A stretch of 64,000 nt of DNA from Lentibacillus amyloliquefaciens (GCF_001307805.1 NZ_CP013862.1:1550001-1614000), one strand, 5' to 3'; shown: positions 9,101-16,822, counted from the stretch's first letter. Program-made: numbers and translations. The notes: a model not told the origin generated them from the letters alone.

Positions 9101-11935
9101 AAAAAAGAACTGAAGAAATACCTTAAAACCAAAGATAGCATTGATTCTGATGAGCTGGAGACCATTATTAACGACATCAAATCTATACAGAAAAAGCAGG
9201 AATTCCTGGAGCAGAACGATCAGCAAATGAAAGACTATTTCCCTGATTTATGGCATGACACAGCAGGTGATTGGCAGGAAATTGAACGTGCGGTAGAATG
9301 GATGACTTCTGTCCAGATAAATATTGCTGAATATAAGCAGTCACAACAATTTTCAGCAGATTTTGCTCAAGCAGTGCAAGATCATAAACAAGCCTTAACA
9401 ACTTCCAGCTTAAAAAAACAAATGGAATCCTTTACGGCTGGATTCGAAGATATTATGAAACACTTGGAAGTAGTTGAAAATGAGCTGGCCACTGATAATT
9501 TACACGAGCCCGACCAGCACGATTGGGCAAACTTCATAAATGATAAAGCTGACCGCTTAATCAATGCATTACGACAGCTCAAAGATAACTGCCATCTGGC
9601 ACAGGTCATTCAAGAAGCAGAATCATCCGGTTTAAGCCATGTAACGGAGCCGTATCAATCAGGTTATCTAAATTACCATGAGCTTATGCCTGCCTTTTTA
9701 TATGGGTTATATCGCATACGAATTGACGAAGAGATATCCAGAAGTGAACAGCTATCTTCGTTTTCGAAAGCCAGCTTCGAGAACAAAATTGATAAGTTTT
9801 ATGAACTTGACGATGAAATTAGCGACCTGACAAAGCTTGAGGTGTACGTTAAATTGATGGCTCGTGTACCAAACCTGATGAATAACGTCATCCAAAGTTC
9901 CGAACCCGGGATTTTATTGAAAGCAATCAAAAGTAAAGGAAGAGGCATTGCGATTCGCCAACTATTTGATCGAATTCAAAATTTGCTGCCCAAAATTAAA
10001 CCGTGTATGCTAATGAGCCCATTGTCTGTGGCTCAATATCTAGATCCGTCATTTCCAAAGTTTGATTTAGTTATTTTTGACGAAGCTTCCCAACTACCGA
10101 CAAGTGAAGCGATAGGCGCAATGGGAAGAGGAAAAAATGTTGTGGTTGTAGGGGATCCTAAACAGCTGCCGCCTACAAGTTTCTTTAGTGCACAGCAAAC
10201 TGAGGAAGATTTTGATATGCAAGATTTAGAAAGCGTTCTGGATGACTGTTTAGCGATACGGATGCCACAAAAACATTTAAGATGGCATTATCGAAGTGAG
10301 CATGAAAGTCTCATTTCCTTTTCCAATAACCATTTTTATGAAAACAATTTAGTTACTTTCCCATCGGTAGATGATATTAATTCAAGAGTATCATTCAGAA
10401 ATGTTGAAGGTATTTATGACCGCGGGAAATCGAAACATAATAAAATTGAAGCTGAAGCAGTTGTCGATGAAATATTTTCGAGACTGAGTAATCCCGCGAA
10501 GCAGCATGAAAGTATCGGGGTTGTTACATTCAATCAGGTCCAACAAACATTAATTGAAGATTTAATTGACAATCGCCTAAAAGAAAATGCCACCCTTGAA
10601 AAATATTTTACAGATGAAGTTCAAGAACCTGTCTTCGTCAAAAACTTGGAAAACGTTCAAGGCGATGAGCGTGATATCATCCTCTTTAGTGTTGGATATG
10701 CTCCTGACGAAACAGGCCATATGACATTTAACTTCGGACCGTTAAATCGAGATGGTGGCTGGCGTCGTTTGAATGTAGCCATTTCCCGGGCAAAGAAGGA
10801 AATGATGATCTTCGCGTCAATGGAACCGGACCGAATCAATTTATCCCGAACCAATGCAGAAGGGGTTCATAGCTTAAGAGCATTTATGGACTTTGCCAAA
10901 AAAGGCGGGGCTGTACCATTGTCATACGAAGATCAAAATAAAAAAACGGATGACAATTCTATTACCATCATCCCCAAAATACAACAGGCACTACAGGAAA
11001 AGGGTTATCAGACAGAAATAAATGTCGGCAGTAGTGAATTCAAAGTTGACCTGGCAGTTGTTGACAAAAATACTGAAGGACAATACCTTGCAGCCATTCA
11101 ATTAGACGGGCATCGATATGCGAACCGTACCACGACACGCGACCGGAATAAACAGGGTGATCTTATGCTGAGCAGATTAGGGTGGCATATTATAAAAGTC
11201 TGGTCCATTGAATGGTGGCACAACGAAGAGAAACAAATGAAAAATATATTAACGCAACTGGAAGAAATAGAGAGTCAGTCGAAACAAGATAAAAAAGCAG
11301 CAACCGAGGCAATTAAAAACAAGGAAAGAAATATTCATGAAAAGATAAGCAGCCTTATTATCCCAGAAGAAGAAAACGAGGATCAGATTTACGAACCAGC
11401 CTTCCTGGAAGATGTTACGATGCCAAATGATCTCTTTTACACTTTTGAAGGCAAACCAAAAATCCGGGAACAAATCATGCATATCGTTGATCAGGAAGCA
11501 CCTGTAAGCTTCTCTCAATTGACAAAAACAATTATAACTTCGTGGGGTTTTAACAGAAGTGGCACGAAGCTGGAAGCTGTGATCCTTGATTCAATTAAGG
11601 CTTTGAAGATTTATGAAACAACTGAAGAAAAAGGAAAATTCCTTTGGAAAGATGAAGAACACTATAAAGCATATTCTGAATTCAGAGTTAAAAAACATTC
11701 TCGCAGAGCCGTCCAGGATATTAGTAAGATAGAGTATGCTAATGGTGTACGTAACATTATGAAAACAGCGTTTCGATTACCTAAAGCTGATTTAGTACGT
11801 CGAATATCAAAACAGCTGGGCTTTAATCGAACCAGCAGTAATATGGAAAAATATGTCCAAGAAGCTATAGATCTCAATATTGAACGAGGTTTCATCTCAG
11901 AAGACGATGAGGGTAATTTAGAAATTAAAAGTTAA
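6125..11935 (+). CDS. DUF4011 / SF1 helicase / Vsr-like nuclease / DUF3320 protein, probable anti-phage effector
   Basis: 1936 residues from GTG 6125 (AGGGGG about 8 bp upstream). Order of parts: N-terminal beta-rich and transglutaminase-like region (about 1-350), DUF4011-like segment starting near WQNKLIDMSMRNNLLNYR, SF1 helicase with Walker A GPPGSGKS (K688), a long coiled insertion, Walker B FDEAS (D1319-E1320), GDPKQLPP, QGDERD and AISRAKKE, then a Vsr/MTES_1575-like nuclease (about 1620-1700: KVDLAVV, AIQLDG, GWHIIKVW) and two related C-terminal modules (EAPVSFSQLTKTI.. and FRLPKADLVRRIS..), resembling DUF3320. This architecture has been reported among single-gene phage-defence candidates (hhe-type, from memory). 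It is divergent from the hsd operon, supporting a defence island. Start has no competing upstream in-frame codon. Confidence 0.85.
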   Translation: MEPVVTCDYEYDEKVSFALQQNHVPVVKFLSISNESPDKLTNLNIEITSNPSFSEPKTINLEVLDPEESVEFRPDIQLSSDFLSNLDESINGFLEIKVKSESDELYKKHLPIDVLSFDSWPGSSVLPEIISSFVTPNRPFVMEIIKQASKIMEKNTGSNAMDGYQSGDPNRVIAQLSAIYSAIQSYDIAYANPPASFESEGQKTRFPDMIKEQKLATCLDLALLYTACAEAIGIYPIIVFFQDHAFPAFWLTEYSAPESFQDDKSLLTKNIASGINDIIVVESTFLTNNNTTFNSAVKTAENTLNKPDYFRFFVDIHRSRIGQIKPISLKTGSGDRIQASAQPDEPIKINDNFAFEKVEVIPESESPIDELNQHESKVTYWQNKLIDMSMRNNLLNYRITQGIPVVTSDLAQIEDTLSMGKKVFIEPLPSELRNRVRDFKDQKELLNTRILTEDMQNNRLRSTLTDSKLEKELVKLYRKARNTLEESGANSLFIALGFLKWFEPKSYKQERFAPILLLPVDLVRLSAKKGYYIRARDEEIQINISLIEYLRQNFGIDASRLYDVPRDEHGADVKKVLTMMRRIIMSMKNWDVHENASIGVFSFSKFIMWNDLVNHADELKENKVVESLMEGNYVGELNDSMTEPLTTEKDEETAMYAPLSSDSTQTEAILATGEDNSFVLHGPPGSGKSQTITNMISHALATGKTVLFVAEKMAALNVVQKRLSEIGLGDFSLEVHSNKGQKKDILAQLEASFNAQNKTKGTDWSTKFEEIKTLKKELNQYVNDLHKQTTLGQSIFEMIEAYSGVNAPTYTIKFDRKQVADMDEVTFNRSKQLIENITVAGKTCGKVTDNPWIGIRQTNYSLKLEDTVKEALSSIEPNVSKLLQLDNSFTDFGLASNEKDYHWYAFLHKVIPYLRGIPQANLNLMSEKNFNTIKLEILEVTNHGKQRDHETNKVEERFDKSILKMDTESLLQELRLAENSWFFKKMLGQGKIKKELKKYLKTKDSIDSDELETIINDIKSIQKKQEFLEQNDQQMKDYFPDLWHDTAGDWQEIERAVEWMTSVQINIAEYKQSQQFSADFAQAVQDHKQALTTSSLKKQMESFTAGFEDIMKHLEVVENELATDNLHEPDQHDWANFINDKADRLINALRQLKDNCHLAQVIQEAESSGLSHVTEPYQSGYLNYHELMPAFLYGLYRIRIDEEISRSEQLSSFSKASFENKIDKFYELDDEISDLTKLEVYVKLMARVPNLMNNVIQSSEPGILLKAIKSKGRGIAIRQLFDRIQNLLPKIKPCMLMSPLSVAQYLDPSFPKFDLVIFDEASQLPTSEAIGAMGRGKNVVVVGDPKQLPPTSFFSAQQTEEDFDMQDLESVLDDCLAIRMPQKHLRWHYRSEHESLISFSNNHFYENNLVTFPSVDDINSRVSFRNVEGIYDRGKSKHNKIEAEAVVDEIFSRLSNPAKQHESIGVVTFNQVQQTLIEDLIDNRLKENATLEKYFTDEVQEPVFVKNLENVQGDERDIILFSVGYAPDETGHMTFNFGPLNRDGGWRRLNVAISRAKKEMMIFASMEPDRINLSRTNAEGVHSLRAFMDFAKKGGAVPLSYEDQNKKTDDNSITIIPKIQQALQEKGYQTEINVGSSEFKVDLAVVDKNTEGQYLAAIQLDGHRYANRTTTRDRNKQGDLMLSRLGWHIIKVWSIEWWHNEEKQMKNILTQLEEIESQSKQDKKAATEAIKNKERNIHEKISSLIIPEEENEDQIYEPAFLEDVTMPNDLFYTFEGKPKIREQIMHIVDQEAPVSFSQLTKTIITSWGFNRSGTKLEAVILDSIKALKIYETTEEKGKFLWKDEEHYKAYSEFRVKKHSRRAVQDISKIEYANGVRNIMKTAFRLPKADLVRRISKQLGFNRTSSNMEKYVQEAIDLNIERGFISEDDEGNLEIKS

Positions 11936-11943
11936 TCTATGAA

Positions 11944-11980
11944 CAGGGGTCTTAAACATGGTATTTAAGACTCCTTTTTT
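11944..11980 (+). terminator. Intrinsic terminator of the DUF4011 helicase gene
   Basis: GGGGTCTTAAA pairs with TTTAAGACTCC around a short loop, followed by TTTTTT. It lies 8 bp after the helicase stop codon. A second short palindrome GGGGTCTGACCCC follows at about 11988-12001. Confidence 0.8.
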
Positions 11981-12063
11981 ACGAGATAGGGGTCTGACCC
12001 CTTATTTGGTCTGTTTCGCTATTTCCAGTTTTATTATCTCGGCAAATGATGTATAATATATAC

Positions 12064-12206
12064 AGATAGGAAATATATTAATAAAGACCGAATGGTGGTG
12101 TTACACCAAACGGCCTTGAGTGCAACAGCCCTTCAAGGGGGCGACTCACAAAGTGAAAGTAATTCCACCCTAGTTGCTAGTCAGGCTGACAGGGTGGTTA
12201 CTTCTT
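12064..12206 (+). ncRNA. Predicted antitoxin RNA of type I TA module 1 (RatA/SR4-like)
   Basis: A TATAAT box at 12052-12057 faces right, and the transcript would end at the stem CCACCC...GGGTGGTTACTTCTTT near 12206. It overlaps the 3' half of the convergent toxin mRNA, as in TxpA/RatA and BsrG/SR4. The same layout recurs at about 13992-14135 and 23063-23206. The RNA itself is inferred. Confidence 0.6.
12084..12117 (-). terminator. Toxin mRNA terminator, module 1
   Basis: On the minus strand AGGCCGTTTGGTGT pairs imperfectly with ACACCACCATTCGGTCTTT, ending in a T-rich run. The same hairpin is found in modules 2 and 3 and in two relic copies at 23562 and 26485. Confidence 0.65.
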
Positions 12207-12275
12207 TACTGACAGAATTGCAACGACAAGCGTCGCGAACGCAATCATTACGATTAATGACTCGTAAACTGTCAT
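12198..12275 (-). CDS. Small TxpA/BsrG-family (holin-like) toxin peptide, module 1
   Basis: 25 residues, beginning MTVYESLIVMIAFATL and ending SVKK: one hydrophobic helix with a charged C-terminus, matching the TxpA/BsrG (Hol_Tox) type I toxins that insert in the membrane. ATG 12275 is preceded by AAAGGGGGTGAT, a strong site. A -10 TATAAT lies on the minus strand at 12344-12349 and the mRNA would end at the GGCCGTTTGGTG...CACCATTCGGTCTTT hairpin (12084-12116). Near-identical copies sit at 14126-14203 and 23198-23275. Confidence 0.75.
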   Translation of the reverse strand: MTVYESLIVMIAFATLVVAILSVKK

Positions 12276-12712
12276 AGGCATCACCCCCTTTCTATCAAAG
12301 GGAGTGAGCCACCACCCATGAAAGCCTTATTACACTGTAATCTATTATATCATAGTTACAGGAGACTGTATCACCGATAATCTTACTCGAACAGTTCCAG
12401 ACACTGTTCGATTTATTTTTGTACCACTTTGAATTAAAATGCTTCTGCAGGTATTCCCCCCTGGCTTTATTAATTCCATAGCTTCATAAGGCATCATGTT
12501 TTTACCTGCAATGTAAACCCACTTTCAAATTACCTTTAACCAATGATCGGTATACACATTTCTGTACACCCAAACACAATTAAACAACTTTTCACAATAA
12601 ACATCTCCAAAAACAGGCTCATTCATCAAAAATTATCAAAATATTATTGTCATTCACAAATATTCCTGTATACTATATCAAAAAGATACATATCATATTG
12701 ATAGGTGATTCC
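12276..12712. other. Intergenic region with hairpin and padR promoter
   Basis: Beyond the toxin promoter this stretch holds a hairpin CGAACAGT/ACTGTTCG with a T-rich tail (12388-12421) and a plus-strand promoter TTGTCA (12647-12652), 16 bp, TATACT (12669-12674). The dyad-like ATATCA...TTGATA at about 12675-12702 may be the PadR operator. No gene is visible. Confidence 0.5.
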
Positions 12713-13276
12713 ATGAAGAAATCCAATGATACGAAATATGCCATTCTCGGGCTGCTCACGACGGATTGCCGCTCGGGGTATGCTATTAAGCAAATGATCG
12801 ACCGGAGTTTGAATCACTTTTGGAAGATCAGTTATGGCCAAGTTTATCCGATGCTGAAGCAGCTTGTGACGGATGAACTGGCGACGGTTCGGGACACAAC
12901 GCAAGCTGGCGGGCCGGATAAAAAGGAATATTTTATCACAGAAAAAGGCGAGGCGGCATTACAGGAATGGTTGCAAACCCCGATTGACAAGATACCTGCT
13001 GAAAGGAATGCTGTGCTGCTGAAGCTTTTTTTCAGCCGCCATCAGTACGCTGACACGACCATCAGACAGCTTGAAGATTATCAGGAAAAACTTAAAGAGC
13101 GGTACAGCACGTATGAAGTGATTGAGGAGACGATTGCCTCACATATGCGTAACAAACAGGATGCACCATATTGGCTTTTCACCCTGGATTATGGCAAACG
13201 ACGGACAAAAGCCGCGATTGATTGGTGCACTGACACGATTGATCAAATTAATTCTGGGAGGGATAATCATGGGTAA
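12713..13276 (+). CDS. PadR family transcriptional regulator (AphA-like, long form)
   Basis: 187 residues from ATG 12713 (AGGTGAT upstream). N-terminal winged helix (about 5-85: AILGLLTTDCRSGYAIKQMID...YPMLKQLVTDEL) with the GGPDKKEYFITEKG wing of PadR proteins, then a C-terminal dimerisation helix region with paired WC/YW residues. PadR proteins usually repress the adjacent gene until a ligand binds. Its stop lies within the start region of the DUF4188 gene, so it likely autoregulates a two-gene operon. An upstream in-frame extension exists but lacks a site. Confidence 0.85.
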   Translation: MKKSNDTKYAILGLLTTDCRSGYAIKQMIDRSLNHFWKISYGQVYPMLKQLVTDELATVRDTTQAGGPDKKEYFITEKGEAALQEWLQTPIDKIPAERNAVLLKLFFSRHQYADTTIRQLEDYQEKLKERYSTYEVIEETIASHMRNKQDAPYWLFTLDYGKRRTKAAIDWCTDTIDQINSGRDNHG

Positions 13277-13745
13277 CCACATTTTTGAAGGGCGGTATAC
13301 AACGGAAAACAACCGGGATGTTGTCGTATTTTTGATTGGCATGCGCATCAACAAACGGCTTGCCATCCGGAAATGGCTGCCGGTTTTTACGACAATGCCG
13401 GGCATGATTCGGGAGTTGTATGAAAATCAGGAGGAGCTTGGTTTTCTGTCGATGGAAAACTATTTCGGACTGCGCACGACGGTGATGATCACGTACTGGC
13501 GGTCCAAGGAGGATCTGCTTGCCTATTCCAAAGGGCAAAAGCATCTCACAGCATGGAAGAATTTCAACCGAAAAATCGGCGATACCGATGCAGTCGGAAT
13601 TTATCATGAAAGGTATGTCGTGCCACAAGGGCATTATGAAGCGATTTATGGAAACATGCCCGTTTATGGGCTGGCTAAGGCCTCCGGACATATGCCGGTG
13701 ACTGCTGAGGTAAGGACTGCTGAGAAGTGGTTGAGTGTGAAGTAA
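13269..13745 (+). CDS. DUF4188 domain-containing protein (heme-degrading-enzyme-like fold)
   Basis: 158 residues, ATG 13269 overlapping the padR stop by 8 bp with GGGAGGG before it. The sequence (GRYTTENNRDVVVFLIGMRINK...FGLRTTVMITYWRSKEDLLAYSK...NFNRKIG) fits DUF4188, a small soluble family frequently placed next to PadR regulators and related to dimeric alpha/beta-barrel monooxygenase-like folds. No catalytic residue can be assigned. The pair likely responds to a small toxic compound, which is inference from the operon only. Confidence 0.8.
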   Translation: MGNHIFEGRYTTENNRDVVVFLIGMRINKRLAIRKWLPVFTTMPGMIRELYENQEELGFLSMENYFGLRTTVMITYWRSKEDLLAYSKGQKHLTAWKNFNRKIGDTDAVGIYHERYVVPQGHYEAIYGNMPVYGLAKASGHMPVTAEVRTAEKWLSVK

Positions 13746-14125
13746 TTGTGCGTTACTCTGCAGCTGAATCTAAATAATTATAGGACAATCCGTTTCTGTT
13801 GAAAATTCAATGCGAAACATCAGCGAGCAGGATTTAAAACCTTCCTAGGCTTCTAGTTTCTATCGTGTTCAATACAGAATAGCAGTATACCGCAGAATGA
13901 TACATTGACGGTTGAAGAAAATAATTTAAAAAATCTCACCAATCTCTTCATTTCAATTTTATTATTCCAGCAAATGATGTATAATACAATTAGAGATAGA
14001 ATATATTAATAAGGACCGTTTGGTGCTCTTACACCAAACGGCCCTATGTGCAACAGCCCTTCAAGGGGGCGACTCACATTAAGGAGAGATAACCACCCTA
14101 AATGCTTGTCAGGCTGTCAGGGTGG
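13746..14125. other. Intergenic region leading into TA module 2
   Basis: From 13746 to about 13950 I see no gene or clear site. A plus-strand TATAAT at 13980-13985 then begins the antitoxin RNA of module 2, followed by the toxin terminator hairpin (about 14013-14046). Confidence 0.5.
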
Positions 14126-14135
14126 TTACTTCTTT
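13992..14135 (+). ncRNA. Predicted antitoxin RNA of type I TA module 2
   Basis: Same organisation as module 1: TATAAT at 13980-13985 and an end stem CCACCC/GGGTGG-type followed by TTACTTCTTTT. It would be complementary to the toxin mRNA 3' part. Confidence 0.6.
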
Positions 14136-14203
14136 TCTGACAGAATTGCAACAACTAACGTTGCGAACGCAACCATTAAGATTAACGACTCGTAAACTGT
14201 CAC
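14126..14203 (-). CDS. Small TxpA/BsrG-family (holin-like) toxin peptide, module 2
   Basis: 25 residues, start GTG 14203 (VTVYESLILMVAFATL, ending SEKK); an in-frame ATG two codons upstream at 14209 is closer to the AAGGGGGGTGAT site. It is nearly identical to modules 1 and 3 but has lost the ATG used there, so its expression may be weaker. A minus-strand TATAAT lies in the ATGCTATAATAG segment near 14271-14280. Confidence 0.7.
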   Translation of the reverse strand: MTVYESLILMVAFATLVVAILSEKK

Positions 14204-14381
14204 CAGCATCACCCCCCTTCTGAAAAAGGGAGTGAGCCACCACCCATGAAAGCCTTATTACACTGAATCTATTATAGCATAAGATTTTCCCTTCAAATTC
14301 AAAACTTCACTATCTCTCGCCTGCCACTACCAAGGTGCCTGTTACTTCCCGATATTATATTGCTTTAGGCAACGAGATGTT

Positions 14382-14609
14382 TTGAACTTCCAGTGTGTAT
14401 GGTTTGAAACACAATCGATTGCAGATGACATTATTCACAATACCTATCGTACACTTATGACACGTGGTCAAAAGGGTTGTTTCGTATTTTGCACAGTTCC
14501 CGAATTGAATAAATACTTCCAATCACGACTGAACAAAACTTATGAATATAATGATTTCTCACCTGGCAAAACTGATATGGTTGCAGAAAATAAAGGGTTT
14601 TATCATTAA
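14382..14609 (+). pseudogene. Fragment resembling the C-terminal end of a DUF2075 ATPase
   Basis: The open frame contains NTYRTLMTRGQKGCFVFCTVPELNKYFQSRL (about residues 20-50), which matches the conserved C-terminal motif of DUF2075 helicase-like proteins, normally over 500 residues. There is no Walker motif, no credible ribosome binding site and nothing homologous upstream, so this is best read as a relic. The residues after it (EYNDFSPGKTDM) are unassigned. Confidence 0.5.
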
Positions 14610-14800
14610 TCTCACAAAACTACTGAGTTGATTACAGATCTTTTTCTTACCGAAGACTGGTACAGCCGTGCTATATAGTAATCCATGACCCATTAACCAT
14701 TTATGACCTATTACACAAAAAAATTGACACCTCAGGTTTTACCATATTTTTCATGGTGTTACAATGATGTCAAATATTCTTTTTAACGAGGTGCGTTAGA

Positions 14801-15253
14801 ATGAAAAAAGGGCTATTGATCATATTAACAGGAGCGATGCTTGTTTTTACTGCAGGAATTGTTATAACTGAAGGAAGCTCTGATATTGAAGCGTCAGATA
14901 AAGACTCCGAGGACAGCCAATTTAACCATGACAAAATCGATAAGATTATGGACAATGCCATTAGCCATCATGAAAATATCTTCCGAGACATGCCAACCGA
15001 AATCAAGATCTTTTTGAAGAAAAACCCGAAAATGCTTAAAGAATTCGTACAGGGGCCAGACCCTGCATATATGAACAGTATGAATGATGCCATGGGTCTT
15101 GTGGAAAATTTCGATAAAAAAGATGCCAAATATTTATATGAAAATGAAGTGAACTCACTTTATAAAAAGGTTCAGAATGACAACAGCGAAGAACCACCAG
15201 CCAAAGACATTGTGCCAAGGAAAGAATTGATTAGCAAGCTTGAAAATAATTAA
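14801..15253 (+). CDS. Hypothetical secreted or membrane-anchored protein
   Basis: 150 residues from ATG 14801 with GAGGTG 8 bp upstream. Residues 1-24 (KKGLLIILTGAMLVFTAGIV) form a signal peptide or anchor without a lipobox. The rest is acidic and helical, with no motif that I recognise (NISRDMPTEIK..., FLKKNPKMLKEFV). It is monocistronic, between a decayed fragment and another relic. Function unknown. Confidence 0.65.
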   Translation: MKKGLLIILTGAMLVFTAGIVITEGSSDIEASDKDSEDSQFNHDKIDKIMDNAISHHENIFRDMPTEIKIFLKKNPKMLKEFVQGPDPAYMNSMNDAMGLVENFDKKDAKYLYENEVNSLYKKVQNDNSEEPPAKDIVPRKELISKLENN

Positions 15254-15383
15254 CACCAGGTTTTACATGAGGATTTCTTTCTATAGTTGATTGTTCCGCG
15301 GACTTAACTATACAAATATCATCATAACGTTTAGCAGATACCTCTCCAGAATGACATACTCTTCTACTAAGATATCATCCATA

Positions 15384-15689
15384 TTACTCAATTAACCGAT
15401 CCAAACTAGGCTTTATTTCATGATAAGCTACGGCCTTGCATATGCGTTGCAAAGGGCGTAAGGAGATTTTCTTTTGTCTCTTATTCAGTTGATCCAATAT
15501 TCCCGTAGGTAGGATGTAAAATTCCCATTGATCCATACTTAACGGGTTTATTTTTTCTCGATCTTTTTCATGGAGTAAACAAAAAATATAATAATCCGCA
15601 ACCGTCGAGTAAGCCCATTTCCAATAATCTAAAATGTGTTTATCTGTCCCTTGAATCATTTGGTTTTCGGATAAGAAATGTCCTACCAT
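15384..15689 (-). pseudogene. Internally deleted DYWKWAYS-type protein
   Basis: 101 residues. The N-terminus (HILDYWKWAYS) and C-terminus (ADYYIFCLLHEKDREKINPLSMDQWEFYILPTGILDQ) look like the two ends of a roughly 170-residue Firmicutes family whose middle, with IEVKSSAY-like residues, is missing here; the join falls at WAYS/TVADYY. No strong ribosome binding site precedes the start. Probably a non-functional remnant; family recall is from memory. Confidence 0.45.
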
Positions 15690-15895
15690 AACAAACGCTC
15701 CATAATAGAATTATTAATTATGTACTCCTCCAACTTGGGTAACAAGTATTCCTATAAAGTTAATTGTATCTCTTCTGAATTTATTCTTGCAATCATTTCT
15801 TAATATTCATCCGCTACAATAAATACAAACAAATTTCATGTAAAACAACCATAATTACATCTTAAAATCAGTGAAACCTGTCTGTATTAATTAAC

Positions 15896-15976
15896 TGATA
15901 AAATGGGTGTTAGTTTGAAGACGTGATGAGGAGCTTATTAAACCACATGGCAAGGCTTCAAACTACCAATTTTATC
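15896..15976 (+). promoter_or_regulatory. Extended hairpin leader upstream of the NlpC/P60-like gene (unassigned structured RNA)
   Basis: GATAAAAT ... TAGTTTGAAG pairs with CTTCAAACTA ... ATTTTATC, giving a two-part stem of about 18 bp enclosing some 35 bases (GACGTGATGAGGAGC...CCACATGGCAAGG). It ends directly before the AGGAGG of the next gene, so folding would control access to the site. It does not match the ydaO (c-di-AMP) consensus or other riboswitches that I can recall. Confidence 0.5.
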
Positions 15977-15991
15977 TAGGAGGATTTCGGA

Positions 15992-16798
15992 ATGACGAAA
16001 CTTAACCATCCAATTAGGACGTCCGTCGTTTCCACCGCACTCGTTGCCTCGTTGGCATTCACACCTGCATTAGGTGAAAATGTATCAGCTAAGGCTAACG
16101 CAAGTTCTTCAGATGCTGGTTCTTCTGTTGAAGCATCAGAAACATCACTGTTAAAACAAGGTGACCGCAGTGAAGCAGTCGAGTCCGTTCAATCCGAGCT
16201 TGCTTCCCAAGGTTATTATACATATAATCTTGACGGCATCTACGGACCGATCACAAAAGATGCTGTGGAGGATTTTCAGTCCGACAATGGATTGGCAGTT
16301 GATGGAATTGTTGGTCCCGAAACGAAGGGAGCCTTATCTTTATCTGGCGACCAAACCGAAGCTAAGTCCGAAACTGAAACACAACCCGAGACGATGAATC
16401 TGAATTCAACGTCATCTGGTTCCCCTTCAGATTCTGATGTTGTGGCTACTGCAGAGAGTTTAATAGGAGAATCTTATACATTTGGAGGCGAAACGCCAAG
16501 TGAAGGATTTGACAGCAGTGGGTTTATTAACTATGTTTTTGAACAGAATGGCATTAATCTGAGCAGAGAACATGCTGATATGTGGACCTCAGATGGTGAA
16601 CATGTTGATTCACCTAGTGTTGGTGACGTTGTATTTTTTGAAGCAACATATGATAAAGAGGGCGCTTCACACAGCGGTATCTATATCGGAAACAACCAAA
16701 TGATTCACGCGGGGACTGAAGAAACTGGTGTTGAAGTGGCTGACATGAATATAGACTATTGGCAAGATCGATATTTAGGCGCTAAATCATTTGATTAA
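15992..16798 (+). CDS. Secreted PG_binding_1 + NlpC/P60-fold protein with catalytic Cys replaced by Ser
   Basis: 268 residues from ATG 15992 (TAGGAGGA upstream). Signal peptide 1-33, peptidoglycan-binding repeat about 55-115 (LKQGDRSEAVESVQSEL...VDGIVGPETKGAL), acidic Ser/Thr linker, and NlpC/P60 domain about 148-268. NlpC/P60 enzymes cut stem peptides with a Cys-His-His triad. The two histidines are present (H227 in ASHSGIYIG, H239 in MIHAG), but the motif normally reading FDCSGF is FDSSGF: codon 175 is AGC, one base from TGC. It may be an inactive wall-binding protein or a Ser variant. Confidence 0.88.
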   Translation: MTKLNHPIRTSVVSTALVASLAFTPALGENVSAKANASSSDAGSSVEASETSLLKQGDRSEAVESVQSELASQGYYTYNLDGIYGPITKDAVEDFQSDNGLAVDGIVGPETKGALSLSGDQTEAKSETETQPETMNLNSTSSGSPSDSDVVATAESLIGESYTFGGETPSEGFDSSGFINYVFEQNGINLSREHADMWTSDGEHVDSPSVGDVVFFEATYDKEGASHSGIYIGNNQMIHAGTEETGVEVADMNIDYWQDRYLGAKSFD

Positions 16799-16822
16799 CA
16801 GTTAAAACGATTAGGATTATAC

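Noticed and set aside
13248..13691. 147-residue minus-strand open frame
   Set aside because: Antisense shadow of the DUF4188 gene.
15896..15976. c-di-AMP (ydaO) riboswitch upstream of a wall hydrolase-like gene
   Set aside because: The conserved ydaO segments are not visible; kept only as an unassigned structured leader.
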